Shown: one piece after another, positions 7,255-13,773 of the stretch
Numbering within the stretch: position 1 is the stretch's first letter
Layout: each line of letters opens with the position of its first letter
NCBI GenBank assembly: GCA_964349355.1
Contig: CAYGFZ010000033.1
Coordinates: forward strand, 1-23,798
DNA: 23,798 nt
From: JAUVXE01 sp964349355
GTDB lineage: Bacteria > Actinomycetota > Coriobacteriia > Anaerosomatales > SLCP01
Direction of reading: 5' to 3'
The notes under the pieces: generated by a model
Told to the model about the DNA's origin: nothing
The model's database searches: none
What the model saw: the letters and a program-made list of their open reading frames with translations, nothing else
Program-made: the position numbers and the translations under genes

Positions 7255-7896
7255 ATGAGCAAGGTATTTCGGATCGATCCGGAGAGCCCGTCAGCAGAAG
7301 TGATAAATCTCGCCGCCACGGTACTTCGTGACGGCGGGATCGTCGTCTTCCCGACGGAGACCGTGTACGGCATCGGAGCTGCAGCGCATTCGTGCTTCGG
7401 CCCCCAGGAGATTTTCGACATCAAGGTCCGCCCACTCGAGAAGCCCATGCCCTGGCTCGTCGAGAACGAGGATGCCCTCGACACCTACGGAGTGGAAGTA
7501 CCTGACTACGCACACAACCTCGCCAAGGCGTACTGGCCGGGTGCCCTCACCCTCGTCGTGAAGGCGTCGGACGCGGTCGGGAAGGACTTTCGCGCCGACG
7601 ATGGGAGTGTCGGTCTGAGGAGCCCGTCACACGAGGTCGTCATGGAGCTCATCCAGGCCTCCGGCGGTCCGATCATCGCGACCTCCGCAAACACGGCAGG
7701 CATGCCTGCACCGGGTGACTTCGGTGAGGTCGAGGAGCGGATCATCGCCGCAGCCGATGTCGTGCTCGACGGTGGTGTGACCGAGCATCGCAACGCATCG
7801 ACGGTCGTCGACTGCACCGGCTCCGAGCCTGCCATCCTGCGTGAAGGCGCTATCCCGACCGACCAGATCATGTCGACCGCTCGCGGCGGCGTGTAG
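7255..7896 (+). CDS. ywlC: L-threonylcarbamoyladenylate synthase (Sua5/YrdC/YwlC, short form)
   Basis: Makes threonylcarbamoyl-AMP from Thr, bicarbonate and ATP, the first step of the t6A37 modification of ANN-decoding tRNAs. ATG 7255 is set by GGAGG (7241-7245) 9 nt upstream. The 213-aa product has the YrdC fold only, without the C-terminal Sua5 domain. Conserved pieces are IVVFPTETVYGIGAAA, KVRPLEKPMPWLV (the Lys/Arg patch that binds ATP and bicarbonate), TSANTAG and VVDCTG...ILREGAI. It lies 44 nt after prmC, so the three genes prfA-prmC-ywlC form a translation-quality set. The partner enzyme of t6A synthesis (TsaD) is not in this window. Confidence 0.95.
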   Translation: MSKVFRIDPESPSAEVINLAATVLRDGGIVVFPTETVYGIGAAAHSCFGPQEIFDIKVRPLEKPMPWLVENEDALDTYGVEVPDYAHNLAKAYWPGALTLVVKASDAVGKDFRADDGSVGLRSPSHEVVMELIQASGGPIIATSANTAGMPAPGDFGEVEERIIAAADVVLDGGVTEHRNASTVVDCTGSEPAILREGAIPTDQIMSTARGGV

Positions 7897-7917
7897 AGCC
7901 GATCAGGCTGCGGCAAA

Positions 7918-7935
7918 GGGCGGGGACAACCGCCC
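7918..7935 (+). terminator. Short hairpin after ywlC
   Basis: GGGCGG (7918-7923) pairs with CCGCCC (7930-7935) around GGACAA, 21 nt after the ywlC stop. There is no T-run, so it is at best a weak or Rho-assisted terminator. It overlaps where an rpiB -35 would be. Confidence 0.4.
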
Positions 7936-7940
7936 GACGC

Positions 7941-7983
7941 TGGTATACAATCGGCGGTGGCGCTCCTCCGGGTGCCACCGCCG
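7941..7983 (+). promoter_or_regulatory. Predicted -10 and leader hairpin of rpiB
   Basis: TGG-TATACAAT (7941-7951) is a good -10 sequence with no clear -35. Directly after it, CGGCGGTGGC (7952-7961) pairs perfectly with GCCACCGCCG (7974-7983), leaving a 12-nt loop that contains CTCCTCC. Transcription would start at or within the stem, so the rpiB mRNA would begin with a stable hairpin. Confidence 0.5.
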
Positions 7984-8011
7984 ACCCGTCCCCACATGAG
8001 AGGCCGTGCTC

Positions 8012-8458
8012 ATGCGTATCTCCATCGGCAGCGACCACGCCGGATTCGAGATGAAGGAGAAGCTCGAGGAGCATCTGCGCGACGCCGGTCACGAAGTCGT
8101 AGATGTCGGGACGCACGACGAGGATTCGGTCGACTACCCTGACCTCGCCGCTGCCGTCGGCCGCGCTGTCGCCGGGGGCGAAGCGGAGCGGGGAGTGCTG
8201 GTGTGCGGTTCGGGTATCGGTGTGGCGATCGCGGCAAACAAGATCGACGGGATCCGTGCAGCCAACGTCTACGATCCAGAAATGGCGCGCATGTCCCGGC
8301 TTCACAACGACGCGAACGTCGTGACGATGGGCGGACGCTACCTGCCCGAGGAGGTCGCGCGCGATATCGTCGACACCTTCCTCGACACGACGTTCGAAGG
8401 CGGTCGGCACCAGCGCCGCGTCGACAAGATCACCGAACTCGAGAAGCGCGGCCAGTGA
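8012..8458 (+). CDS. rpiB: Ribose-5-phosphate isomerase B
   Basis: Interconverts ribose 5-phosphate and ribulose 5-phosphate (LacA/RpiB family). ATG 8012 has GAGAGG (7998-8003) 8 nt upstream; GTG 8006 is too close. The product is 148 aa with the N-terminal phosphate-binding GSDHAGFEMK, catalytic Cys65 in VCGSGIGVAIAANK, and RLHNDANVVTMGGR with the ring-opening His. The presence of Cys at this place separates it from true LacB-like relatives less clearly than context does, but the position between ywlC and glyA is the usual one for rpiB. With the transaldolase at the window start it belongs to the pentose phosphate pathway and feeds PRPP synthesis used by Upp. Confidence 0.95.
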   Translation: MRISIGSDHAGFEMKEKLEEHLRDAGHEVVDVGTHDEDSVDYPDLAAAVGRAVAGGEAERGVLVCGSGIGVAIAANKIDGIRAANVYDPEMARMSRLHNDANVVTMGGRYLPEEVARDIVDTFLDTTFEGGRHQRRVDKITELEKRGQ

Positions 8459-8465
8459 CCAAACG

Positions 8466-8481
8466 ACGGGTCTAGACCCGT
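8466..8481 (+). terminator. Perfect 16-bp palindrome between rpiB and glyA
   Basis: ACGGGTCTAGACCCGT is a full palindrome starting 8 nt after the rpiB stop. As RNA it folds into a 6-bp stem with a CTAG loop; as DNA it could bind a dimeric regulator. A second, weaker hairpin (GCGGC 8496-8500 with GCCGC 8509-8513) follows. No T-run is present, so the terminator role is uncertain. Confidence 0.4.
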
Positions 8482-8538
8482 GCTGAACCGAGGGAGCGGC
8501 ACCCAAGAGCCGCGCGAGCAGAAGGGAACCACGATCTC

Positions 8539-9786
8539 ATGGCACTCAATCACATCCCGGGATTCGATCCACAGGTCGCGGACGCTCTCGACGCGGAGCT
8601 GCAGCGCCAGCGCGACACGATCGAACTGATCGCCTCGGAGAACTTCACCTCACTGTGCGTCCTTGAGGCCGCGGGCACCGTGCTGACCAATAAGTACGCC
8701 GAGGGCTATCCCGGCAAGCGCTACTACGGGGGGTGCGAGAAGGTCGATATCGTCGAGAACATCGCCCGTGACCGCGCCAAGGAGCTCTTCGGTGCGGAGT
8801 ACGCCAACGTTCAGCCGCACGCGGGTGCTCAGGCGAACATGGCGGTCTACTTCGCGATGCTCGAACCGGGTGACAAGATCCTCGGAATGAGCCTCGCGCA
8901 CGGGGGACACCTCACCCACGGTTCGCTCGTGAACTTCTCGGGCAAGCTCTACGACATCGTGCCGTACGGGCTGAACCCCGAGACTGAGATGATCGACTAC
9001 GACGAGGTCGCCCGCATCGCCGAGGAGTCCCGTCCCAAGATGATCGTCGCCGGCGCGAGCGCCTACCCGCGCACACTCGACTTCGAGCGGTTCCGCCAGA
9101 TCGCCGATGCGGTCGGCGCCTACCTGATGGTAGACATGGCGCACATCGCCGGGCTCGTTGCGACCGGAGCGCATCCCTCTCCGGTACCGCACGCCCACTT
9201 CGTGACTTCTACGAGCCACAAGACGCTACGCGGCCCCCGTTCCGGGTTCGTGCTGTGCAAGGAGGAGTACGGGCCTGCCATCGACAAGGCGGTGTTCCCG
9301 GGCATGCAGGGTGGGCCGTTGATGCACATCATCGCGGCGAAGGCGGTCGCGTTCCGCGAGGCGATGCAGCCGGAGTTCGCGACCTATATCGACCAGGTCG
9401 TCATCAACGCGAAGGCCATGGGCGCCGCGATGACCGAGTGCGGTCTGCGCCTTGTCTCGGGCGGTACCGATAACCACCTGTTGCTCGTGGATCTCACCCC
9501 GGCGGACATCACCGGCAAAGACGCCGAAGCCCTCCTCGAGCGCGTGGGCATCACCGTCAACAAGAACTCGATCCCCGACGACAAACAGAGTCCGTTCGTG
9601 ACGAGCGGCATCCGTGTCGGTTCGCCCGCAATGACCACGCGCGGATTCACCGAGGGGGAAGCGCATACGGTCGGCTGCCTGATGGCCGACGCGATCTTCA
9701 ACCGTGGCGACGAGCAGCGGCTCGCCGATATCTCGACCCAGGTCGCCACCATGCTCGCAGCGCATCCGCTCTACCCGGAGCTGTAA
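8539..9786 (+). CDS. glyA: Serine hydroxymethyltransferase
   Basis: PLP enzyme converting serine and tetrahydrofolate to glycine and 5,10-methylene-THF, the carbon donor for ThyX and purine synthesis. The 415-aa length is typical. PLP-binding Lys228 lies in TSTSHKTLRGPRSG. The N-terminal IELIASENF and NKYAEGYPGKRYYGG, and PHAGAQANMAVY, are family signatures. ATG 8539 has AAGGGA (8522-8527) 11 nt upstream. The 80-nt gap before it holds two hairpins, so glyA may be transcribed on its own or be attenuated; I could not match the leader to a known riboswitch. Confidence 0.98.
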   Translation: MALNHIPGFDPQVADALDAELQRQRDTIELIASENFTSLCVLEAAGTVLTNKYAEGYPGKRYYGGCEKVDIVENIARDRAKELFGAEYANVQPHAGAQANMAVYFAMLEPGDKILGMSLAHGGHLTHGSLVNFSGKLYDIVPYGLNPETEMIDYDEVARIAEESRPKMIVAGASAYPRTLDFERFRQIADAVGAYLMVDMAHIAGLVATGAHPSPVPHAHFVTSTSHKTLRGPRSGFVLCKEEYGPAIDKAVFPGMQGGPLMHIIAAKAVAFREAMQPEFATYIDQVVINAKAMGAAMTECGLRLVSGGTDNHLLLVDLTPADITGKDAEALLERVGITVNKNSIPDDKQSPFVTSGIRVGSPAMTTRGFTEGEAHTVGCLMADAIFNRGDEQRLADISTQVATMLAAHPLYPEL

Positions 9787-9788
9787 AG

Positions 9789-9806
9789 GATGCGGATCCA
9801 CGCATC
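9789..9806 (+). terminator. Small hairpin between glyA and upp
   Basis: GATGCG (9789-9794) pairs with CGCATC (9801-9806) around GATCCA, starting 2 nt after the glyA stop. There is no T-run. It is a weak candidate for termination or mRNA 3'-end protection. Confidence 0.3.
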
Positions 9807-9855
9807 GGTATCGTATCGCGCATGCTGCACGCTTTGACCGGAGGTGTCGTGATCG

Positions 9856-10503
9856 ATGTCAGGTGAGAAGAGCTACCCCAACGTCGTGGTCATGGACCAC
9901 CCGCTCATCCAGCACAAGATATCCATCCTGCGTGACGTCGGAACCGGGGCCAAGGAGTTCCGCGAACTCGTCAAGGAGCTCGCGATGCTCATGGCCTACG
10001 AGGCGACCCGGGATTTCCAGCTTGCCGAGACTACCGTCACGACTCCCATAACCGAGACGACTACCTCTGTCCTCGCCGGCAAGAAGGTCGCGGTGATCCC
10101 GATCCTGCGCGCGGGACTCGGCATGGTGGAGGGCATCCTCGAACTCATCCCGGCAGCGAAGGTCGGGCACGTGGGTCTGTATCGCGATCCGGATACCCTT
10201 CAGCCGGTCGAGTACTACTGCAAACTGCCCGAGGATATCGGCGAGCGCGACATCCTCATTGTCGACCCCATGCTCGCGACCGGGGGGTCTGCGGCCGCCG
10301 CGGTGCAGTTCCTGCGCGACAAGGGAGCCAAGGCGATCAACCTGCTGGTGCTCATCGCTGCGCCCGAGGGCATCGAGGAGGTCGTCAAGACCTGCGATGA
10401 CATCACCATCTATGCATGCGCGGTCGACAGCCACCTCAACGAGCATGGCTACATCGTACCGGGCCTTGGCGACGCAGGCGACCGGCTTTTCGGCACCAAG
10501 TAG
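9856..10503 (+). CDS. upp: Uracil phosphoribosyltransferase
   Basis: Salvages uracil by joining it to PRPP to give UMP. The 215-aa protein has the family start NVVVMDHPLIQHKISILRD, then IPILRAGLGMVEG, the PRPP-binding loop DPMLATGGS (137-145), and the C-terminal YIVPGLGDAGDRLFGTK that shapes the uracil pocket. ATG 9856 has GGAGGTG (9840-9846) 9 nt upstream. It is followed after 21 nt by dCMP deaminase, so the pair forms a pyrimidine salvage unit, with upp next to the atp region as in many Gram-positives. Confidence 0.97.
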   Translation: MSGEKSYPNVVVMDHPLIQHKISILRDVGTGAKEFRELVKELAMLMAYEATRDFQLAETTVTTPITETTTSVLAGKKVAVIPILRAGLGMVEGILELIPAAKVGHVGLYRDPDTLQPVEYYCKLPEDIGERDILIVDPMLATGGSAAAAVQFLRDKGAKAINLLVLIAAPEGIEEVVKTCDDITIYACAVDSHLNEHGYIVPGLGDAGDRLFGTK

Positions 10504-10524
10504 ACGATCCGGAGGCCAGACTCG

Positions 10525-10983
10525 ATGGCACGCCCTTCATGGGACGAGTACTTCATGCAGATCGCTGCGCAAGTGGCCGGTCGATCGACGTGTATGCGGC
10601 GACAGACGGGAGCGATTCTCGTCAAGGATCGCCGCATCCTTGCGACCGGGTACAATGGCACGCCTGCCGGACTGCGCCACTGCGAGGAGGTCGGCTGCCT
10701 TCGTGAGCAACGCTCCATCGCCTCGGGAAGCCATCACGAACTATGCCGGGGCATCCACGCCGAGCAGAACGCGGTGATCCAGGCGGCCAAGCATGGGATC
10801 TCGATCGACGGCGCCGTTATTTACAGCACCCACCAGCCCTGCGTGCTCTGCGCGAAAATCCTCATCAATGCCGGCGTGGTCGACATCGCGTTCCGTGACC
10901 CGTATCCCGATCCGCTTTCCGGGGAACTCCTGGCCGAGGCGGGCATCGTCTCACGCCAGGTGCCCGAGGAAGTCGCCCGATGA
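10525..10983 (+). CDS. comEB: Deoxycytidylate (dCMP) deaminase, ComEB-like
   Basis: Zinc enzyme that turns dCMP into dUMP, the ThyX substrate. The 152-aa protein has the deaminase motifs His78-Ala-Glu80 (GIHAEQNAV) and Pro-Cys106-x-x-Cys109 (QPCVLC) for the catalytic zinc. It also has the ComEB/T4-type extra segment ATGYNGTPAG...HCEEVGC, which in relatives takes part in a second metal site. ATG 10525 follows GGAGG (10510-10514) by 10 nt. Its TGA overlaps the next ATG (ATGA, 10980-10983). Despite the ComE name there is no sign of a competence operon here. Confidence 0.94.
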   Translation: MARPSWDEYFMQIAAQVAGRSTCMRRQTGAILVKDRRILATGYNGTPAGLRHCEEVGCLREQRSIASGSHHELCRGIHAEQNAVIQAAKHGISIDGAVIYSTHQPCVLCAKILINAGVVDIAFRDPYPDPLSGELLAEAGIVSRQVPEEVAR

Positions 10984-12080
10984 GTTACATCCAGGTCGCA
11001 AGCGTTCTCGGCGTGGCGATGGTCGTGACTCTGGGGGTGACGCCTCTCGTACGACTGCTGGCACTTCGGATCGGCCTGGTCGATAGGCCGGGAGGGCGAA
11101 AGGTTCACACGAAGCCCACTCCACGCGTCGGAGGGGTCGCCATCTTCCTCGGCTTCGCTGCCGCCATCGCCGTGCAGTTCGGGGGGGAGATCTACTACGG
11201 ATGGCCGGGTGGCCTGAGTGAAGGGCGTAGCGCGGTCATAGGATGCCTTGCCGGTATGGGAGTGGTGTTCGTTGTCGGACTCATCGACGACGTTGTCACC
11301 TTAAACCCCGGGGCGAAACTGATGGGTCAGCTTGTTGGCGCCGTCGTCGTGGTGCTCTCGGGGCTTCGGATCGAGTTCGTTGGTAATCCGTTCGGGGGTG
11401 GCCTTGTCCTGTTGGGGCTTTTGAGCGTACCGGTGACCGTCATCTATATCGTTGCGTTCACGAACGTGATCAACCTGATCGATGGTCTCGACGGGTTGGC
11501 GGCCGGAGTGAGCACGATCGCCGCAGTGTCCCTGCTGGTGCTCGCGATCCAGAGCAACCAGCCGGACGCGGCGGTCTTCGCCGCCGCACTCATCGGGGTG
11601 TGTCTGGGCTTCTTGCGCCACAACTTCAGTCCGGCGAGCATCTTCATGGGAGACTCGGGATCGATGCTCCTCGGTTTCGCGTTGGCCGCGATATCACTGC
11701 TTGGAATCATGAAATCCGTCGCGGCTATAGCACTCGCCGTTCCGCTGCTGATCATCGGTGTGCCGATATTCGATACGGCTTCTGCGATCATCCGCAGGCT
11801 CTTGCACAGGCGCCCGATCCAGGAAGCCGACTGCGGTCATATCCACCACAGGTTGCTCGGTCGGGGATTCGGTCAGCGGCAGACAGTGCTCATCATCTAC
11901 GTGTGGTCGGCCGCACTTGCGGTGGGGGGTTACGCGATGCGGTGGTCGGCCGCTCCTGTGAAACTTCTGTCCTTCGCTATCCTCGCATTACTGACCGGAC
12001 TCATGGCTTACTGGCTCGGTCTCTTCGAGGCCGCACACCTTCACCACCACGAAGAGGATCCGGCCAGTCCCGAGGAGTAA
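10980..12080 (+). CDS. wecA: Polyprenyl-phosphate N-acetylhexosamine-1-phosphate transferase (WecA/TagO/MraY family)
   Basis: Integral membrane enzyme that moves GlcNAc-1-phosphate, or a related sugar phosphate, from UDP-sugar to undecaprenyl phosphate, the first step of teichoic-acid-like or other envelope glycopolymers. The 366-aa protein has about ten hydrophobic segments and the family motifs RKVHTKPTPRVGG (39-51), the Asp pair GLIDD (103-104), NLIDGLDG (165-172), FMGDSGS (222-228) and HIHHRL (287-292). HIHHRL and the family's Asp motifs fit WecA/TagO better than MraY. The tail is His- and Glu-rich (HLHHHEED). It is translationally coupled to comEB. The polymer it starts cannot be told from sequence, but the LCP ligase and UDP-GlcNAc-type dehydrogenase at the window end fit the same pathway. 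Confidence 0.93.
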   Translation: MSYIQVASVLGVAMVVTLGVTPLVRLLALRIGLVDRPGGRKVHTKPTPRVGGVAIFLGFAAAIAVQFGGEIYYGWPGGLSEGRSAVIGCLAGMGVVFVVGLIDDVVTLNPGAKLMGQLVGAVVVVLSGLRIEFVGNPFGGGLVLLGLLSVPVTVIYIVAFTNVINLIDGLDGLAAGVSTIAAVSLLVLAIQSNQPDAAVFAAALIGVCLGFLRHNFSPASIFMGDSGSMLLGFALAAISLLGIMKSVAAIALAVPLLIIGVPIFDTASAIIRRLLHRRPIQEADCGHIHHRLLGRGFGQRQTVLIIYVWSAALAVGGYAMRWSAAPVKLLSFAILALLTGLMAYWLGLFEAAHLHHHEEDPASPEE

Positions 12081-12087
12081 GCATCTC

Positions 12088-12116
12088 TTGTCGCATCCCC
12101 GGGGTTCGTGTACGAT
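12088..12116 (+). promoter_or_regulatory. Predicted promoter of the ATP synthase operon
   Basis: TTGTCG (12088-12093) and TACGAT (12111-12116) are 17 nt apart, just after the wecA-type gene. Start of transcription would be near 12123, leaving a leader of about 150 nt before the atpI-like gene. Confidence 0.5.
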
Positions 12117-12121
12117 GGCAA

Positions 12122-12151
12122 CGCTTTCCGAGACCCCCGGTCGGAAACGCG
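12122..12151 (+). promoter_or_regulatory. Hairpin at the 5' end of the atp leader
   Basis: TTTCCGA (12125-12131) pairs with TCGGAAA (12141-12147); with one bulged C, CGC (12122-12124) extends the pairing to GCG (12149-12151). An alternative inner pairing GACC/GGTC exists at 12132-12142. It coincides with the predicted start of transcription. Confidence 0.45.
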
Positions 12152-12209
12152 ATTCTTGGCTGTGACGCGCGACGTTTGAGCAGCGTCGTCATGCAGGTCA
12201 CTCGCATCT

Positions 12210-12266
12210 CTCCTCCGGTGGTCTTACGACATATGTGCCCGGTCCTGATGATCTTGTCCGGAGGAG
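12210..12266 (+). promoter_or_regulatory. Anti-Shine-Dalgarno pairing in the atp leader
   Basis: CTCCTCCGG (12210-12218) is the exact reverse complement of CCGGAGGAG (12258-12266), which holds the ribosome site of the atpI-like gene. The 39-nt loop between them leaves room for alternative folds. If formed, the helix would block translation initiation of the first gene of the ATP synthase operon. Confidence 0.5.
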
Positions 12267-12273
12267 TTCGACT

Positions 12274-12603
12274 CTGTCTCCTGCACTCGCCGATAGCCCG
12301 TTTACGCTGCTTGGCCACCCGGTCGTTGCGGCAGTCCTCGGCATCGCTCTCGGTGTCGGCCTGCTTCTCGCCTCCCGGTCGAGTTTTCGCACTTTCACTC
12401 CCGATGCTCCCGAGGCAGGCCTCGTCTATGCGGCGATCTCGCTCTTCGTTCGAATGGCGCTCGCCGCGGGAGCACTCTTTCTCTACAGCCGTTTCGTCAA
12501 CGACGGATTCGTGCCGTTCGCCATCGGTGTGGCGGGCGGCTTTCTTGTTCTGTACACCATCGAACTGATGCGGTACGGCAAGGTGCTGGCCCGGTCCCGG
12601 TAA
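12274..12603 (+). CDS. atpI: AtpI-like small membrane protein at the head of the ATP synthase operon
   Basis: A 109-aa protein with three hydrophobic segments (about residues 15-33, 52-74 and 78-98 from the chosen start), directly upstream of atpB, where atpI or another ATP synthase subunit I-like gene usually lies. These proteins help assemble the c-ring. No strong motif is visible, so the name rests mainly on position, size and topology. The start is unusual: GGAGGAG (12260-12266) is followed 7 nt later by in-frame CTG (12274) and no ATG, GTG or TTG fits. An in-frame GTG at 12235 would add 13 residues but has no convincing ribosome site. The stop TAA leads straight into the atpB ribosome site. 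Confidence 0.7.
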   Translation: MSPALADSPFTLLGHPVVAAVLGIALGVGLLLASRSSFRTFTPDAPEAGLVYAAISLFVRMALAAGALFLYSRFVNDGFVPFAIGVAGGFLVLYTIELMRYGKVLARSR

Positions 12604-12619
12604 AGGAGGAAGGAACCGC

Positions 12620-13426
12620 GTGGAAGGCTTTGCGGAAAAACTTGCGTCCAAGCTCCACCACTACTCGGTCTTGCCATTCAGCGATGACCAAGGCACGGTG
12701 GCGGCATTGGACCCCTTCATTCTCACGAACTACACGTTCTTCCTTGTCATCGCATTCGTGGTGACGCTCCTGTTCTTCCTTCTCGCAGCGAAGAAGGTCG
12801 CCCTCGTACCCCGCGGTATCGGCAACATCGCCGAGGCAGGCTATGAGTTCATTCGCAATCTATGCGTCGACAACATGGGTAAGGAGGGGGCGAAGTACGC
12901 GCCGTTCATCGGCACGTTGTTCTTCTTCATCCTCTTCAACAACGTCATCGGCCTCATCCCCGGAGCGCTGCCCGGCACAGGGTCGATCGGTGTGACCGCG
13001 ACGTGGGCCGTGATGGTCTTCATCCTCTACAACGCGATCGGCTTCAAAAAGAACGGGTTCATCGGCTACCTTAAGAGCTTCGTGCCGAGTGGTGTGCGTG
13101 AGATGCCGGCATTCGGCCGCTTCACTCTCGGCCCGTTCATCTTCGTGCTCGAAGTCGTAGGACACCTCCTGCGCCCGCTCACGCTCGCCGTTCGTCTCTA
13201 CGCCAACATGTTCGCCGGAGGTATCATCCTCGGCATCTTCGGCATCTTCATGATCCTCGGCGCTCAGCAGCTCGGCGCCCTCGGCATCACGATGACCGGC
13301 TTCGGATTCATGATGCTGATCATCATGTACGGCTTCAAGGTATTCGTGGCGTTCATCCAGGCGTACGTGTTCGCCATCCTCACCTCCGTCTATATCGGTG
13401 GGGCGCTTCACGCGTCGGAGCACTAA
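12620..13426 (+). CDS. atpB: F-type ATP synthase subunit a
   Basis: Membrane subunit forming the two half-channels for protons next to the c-ring. The 268-aa protein has several hydrophobic helices. The essential arginine is Arg192 in LAVRLYANMFAGG, and the last helix carries FIQAYVFAILTSVYI with the conserved Gln. The start is GTG 12620, following AAGGAGGAAGG (12603-12613) by 6 nt. An N-terminal stretch of about 30 residues precedes the first membrane helix. It is followed by an unusual 89-nt spacer with two hairpins before atpE. Confidence 0.96.
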   Translation: MEGFAEKLASKLHHYSVLPFSDDQGTVAALDPFILTNYTFFLVIAFVVTLLFFLLAAKKVALVPRGIGNIAEAGYEFIRNLCVDNMGKEGAKYAPFIGTLFFFILFNNVIGLIPGALPGTGSIGVTATWAVMVFILYNAIGFKKNGFIGYLKSFVPSGVREMPAFGRFTLGPFIFVLEVVGHLLRPLTLAVRLYANMFAGGIILGIFGIFMILGAQQLGALGITMTGFGFMMLIIMYGFKVFVAFIQAYVFAILTSVYIGGALHASEH

Positions 13427-13441
13427 GAGTTCAGCGTCAAG

Positions 13442-13495
13442 GCCGGCACGGGCCGGCATCGGTCGGTAGTCCATAAGGGGGCCGGAAGAGGCCCC
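13442..13495 (+). promoter_or_regulatory. Two tandem hairpins between atpB and atpE
   Basis: GCCGGC (13442-13447) pairs with GCCGGC (13452-13457) around ACGG. GGGGCC (13478-13483) pairs with GGCCCC (13490-13495) around GGAAGA. The second ends 6 nt before the atpE Shine-Dalgarno AAGGAGGAT (13502-13510). They may set differential stability or translation of the many-copy c subunit. Confidence 0.45.
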
Positions 13496-13515
13496 GGAAT
13501 GAAGGAGGATCACTG

Positions 13516-13737
13516 GTGGAAGGCTCTCTGAACGTCCTCGGCGCAGGTATCGCCTACGGCCTCGCCGCTTTCGGCCCTGGCCTGGGCATCGGCATCATCG
13601 GCGGCAAGGCAGTGGAAGCTATGGCCCGCCAGCCCGAGATGGCCGGTAAGGTCCAGACCACGATGTTCATCGCCATCGCGTTCACCGAGGCGCTCGCGCT
13701 CCTCGGCTTCGTTCTGGCTCTTATCCTCGCCGGTTAA
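13516..13737 (+). CDS. atpE: F-type ATP synthase subunit c
   Basis: Forms the rotating membrane ring. The 73-aa hairpin has two helices joined by the polar loop Arg38-Gln39-Pro40. The ion-binding carboxylate is Glu58 (AFTEALALLG). Helix 1 reads GPGLGIGIIGG without the Gln found in sodium-binding rings, and Glu58 is followed by Ala rather than Ser or Thr, so proton coupling is most likely. The start is GTG 13516 with a strong AAGGAGGAT (13502-13510) 5 nt upstream, stronger than those of its neighbours, in keeping with the need for 8-15 copies per complex. Confidence 0.97.
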   Translation: MEGSLNVLGAGIAYGLAAFGPGLGIGIIGGKAVEAMARQPEMAGKVQTTMFIAIAFTEALALLGFVLALILAG

Positions 13738-13773
13738 CCAACGGCACACCGCGAGAGTGGAGGTTACTGAGCC

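Noticed and set aside
8459..8538. ZTP, glycine or folate riboswitch before glyA
   Set aside because: I could not find the conserved core bases of these riboswitches; only plain hairpins are visible.
10525..10983. Competence locus implied by comEB
   Set aside because: No comEA, comEC or other competence gene is present; dCMP deaminase is simply part of pyrimidine metabolism here.
12235..12273. GTG 12235 as start of the atpI-like gene
   Set aside because: Nearest purine-rich sequence (GGTGG, 12217-12221) is 13 nt away and weak, while a strong GGAGGAG sits inside the would-be coding region at proper distance from CTG 12274.
11600..12568. A 322-codon plus-strand frame crossing the wecA-type gene and the atp leader
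   Set aside because: It is out of frame with the conserved transferase and AtpI-like protein, is rich in Arg and Ser, and has no ribosome site. The leader is better explained as non-coding.
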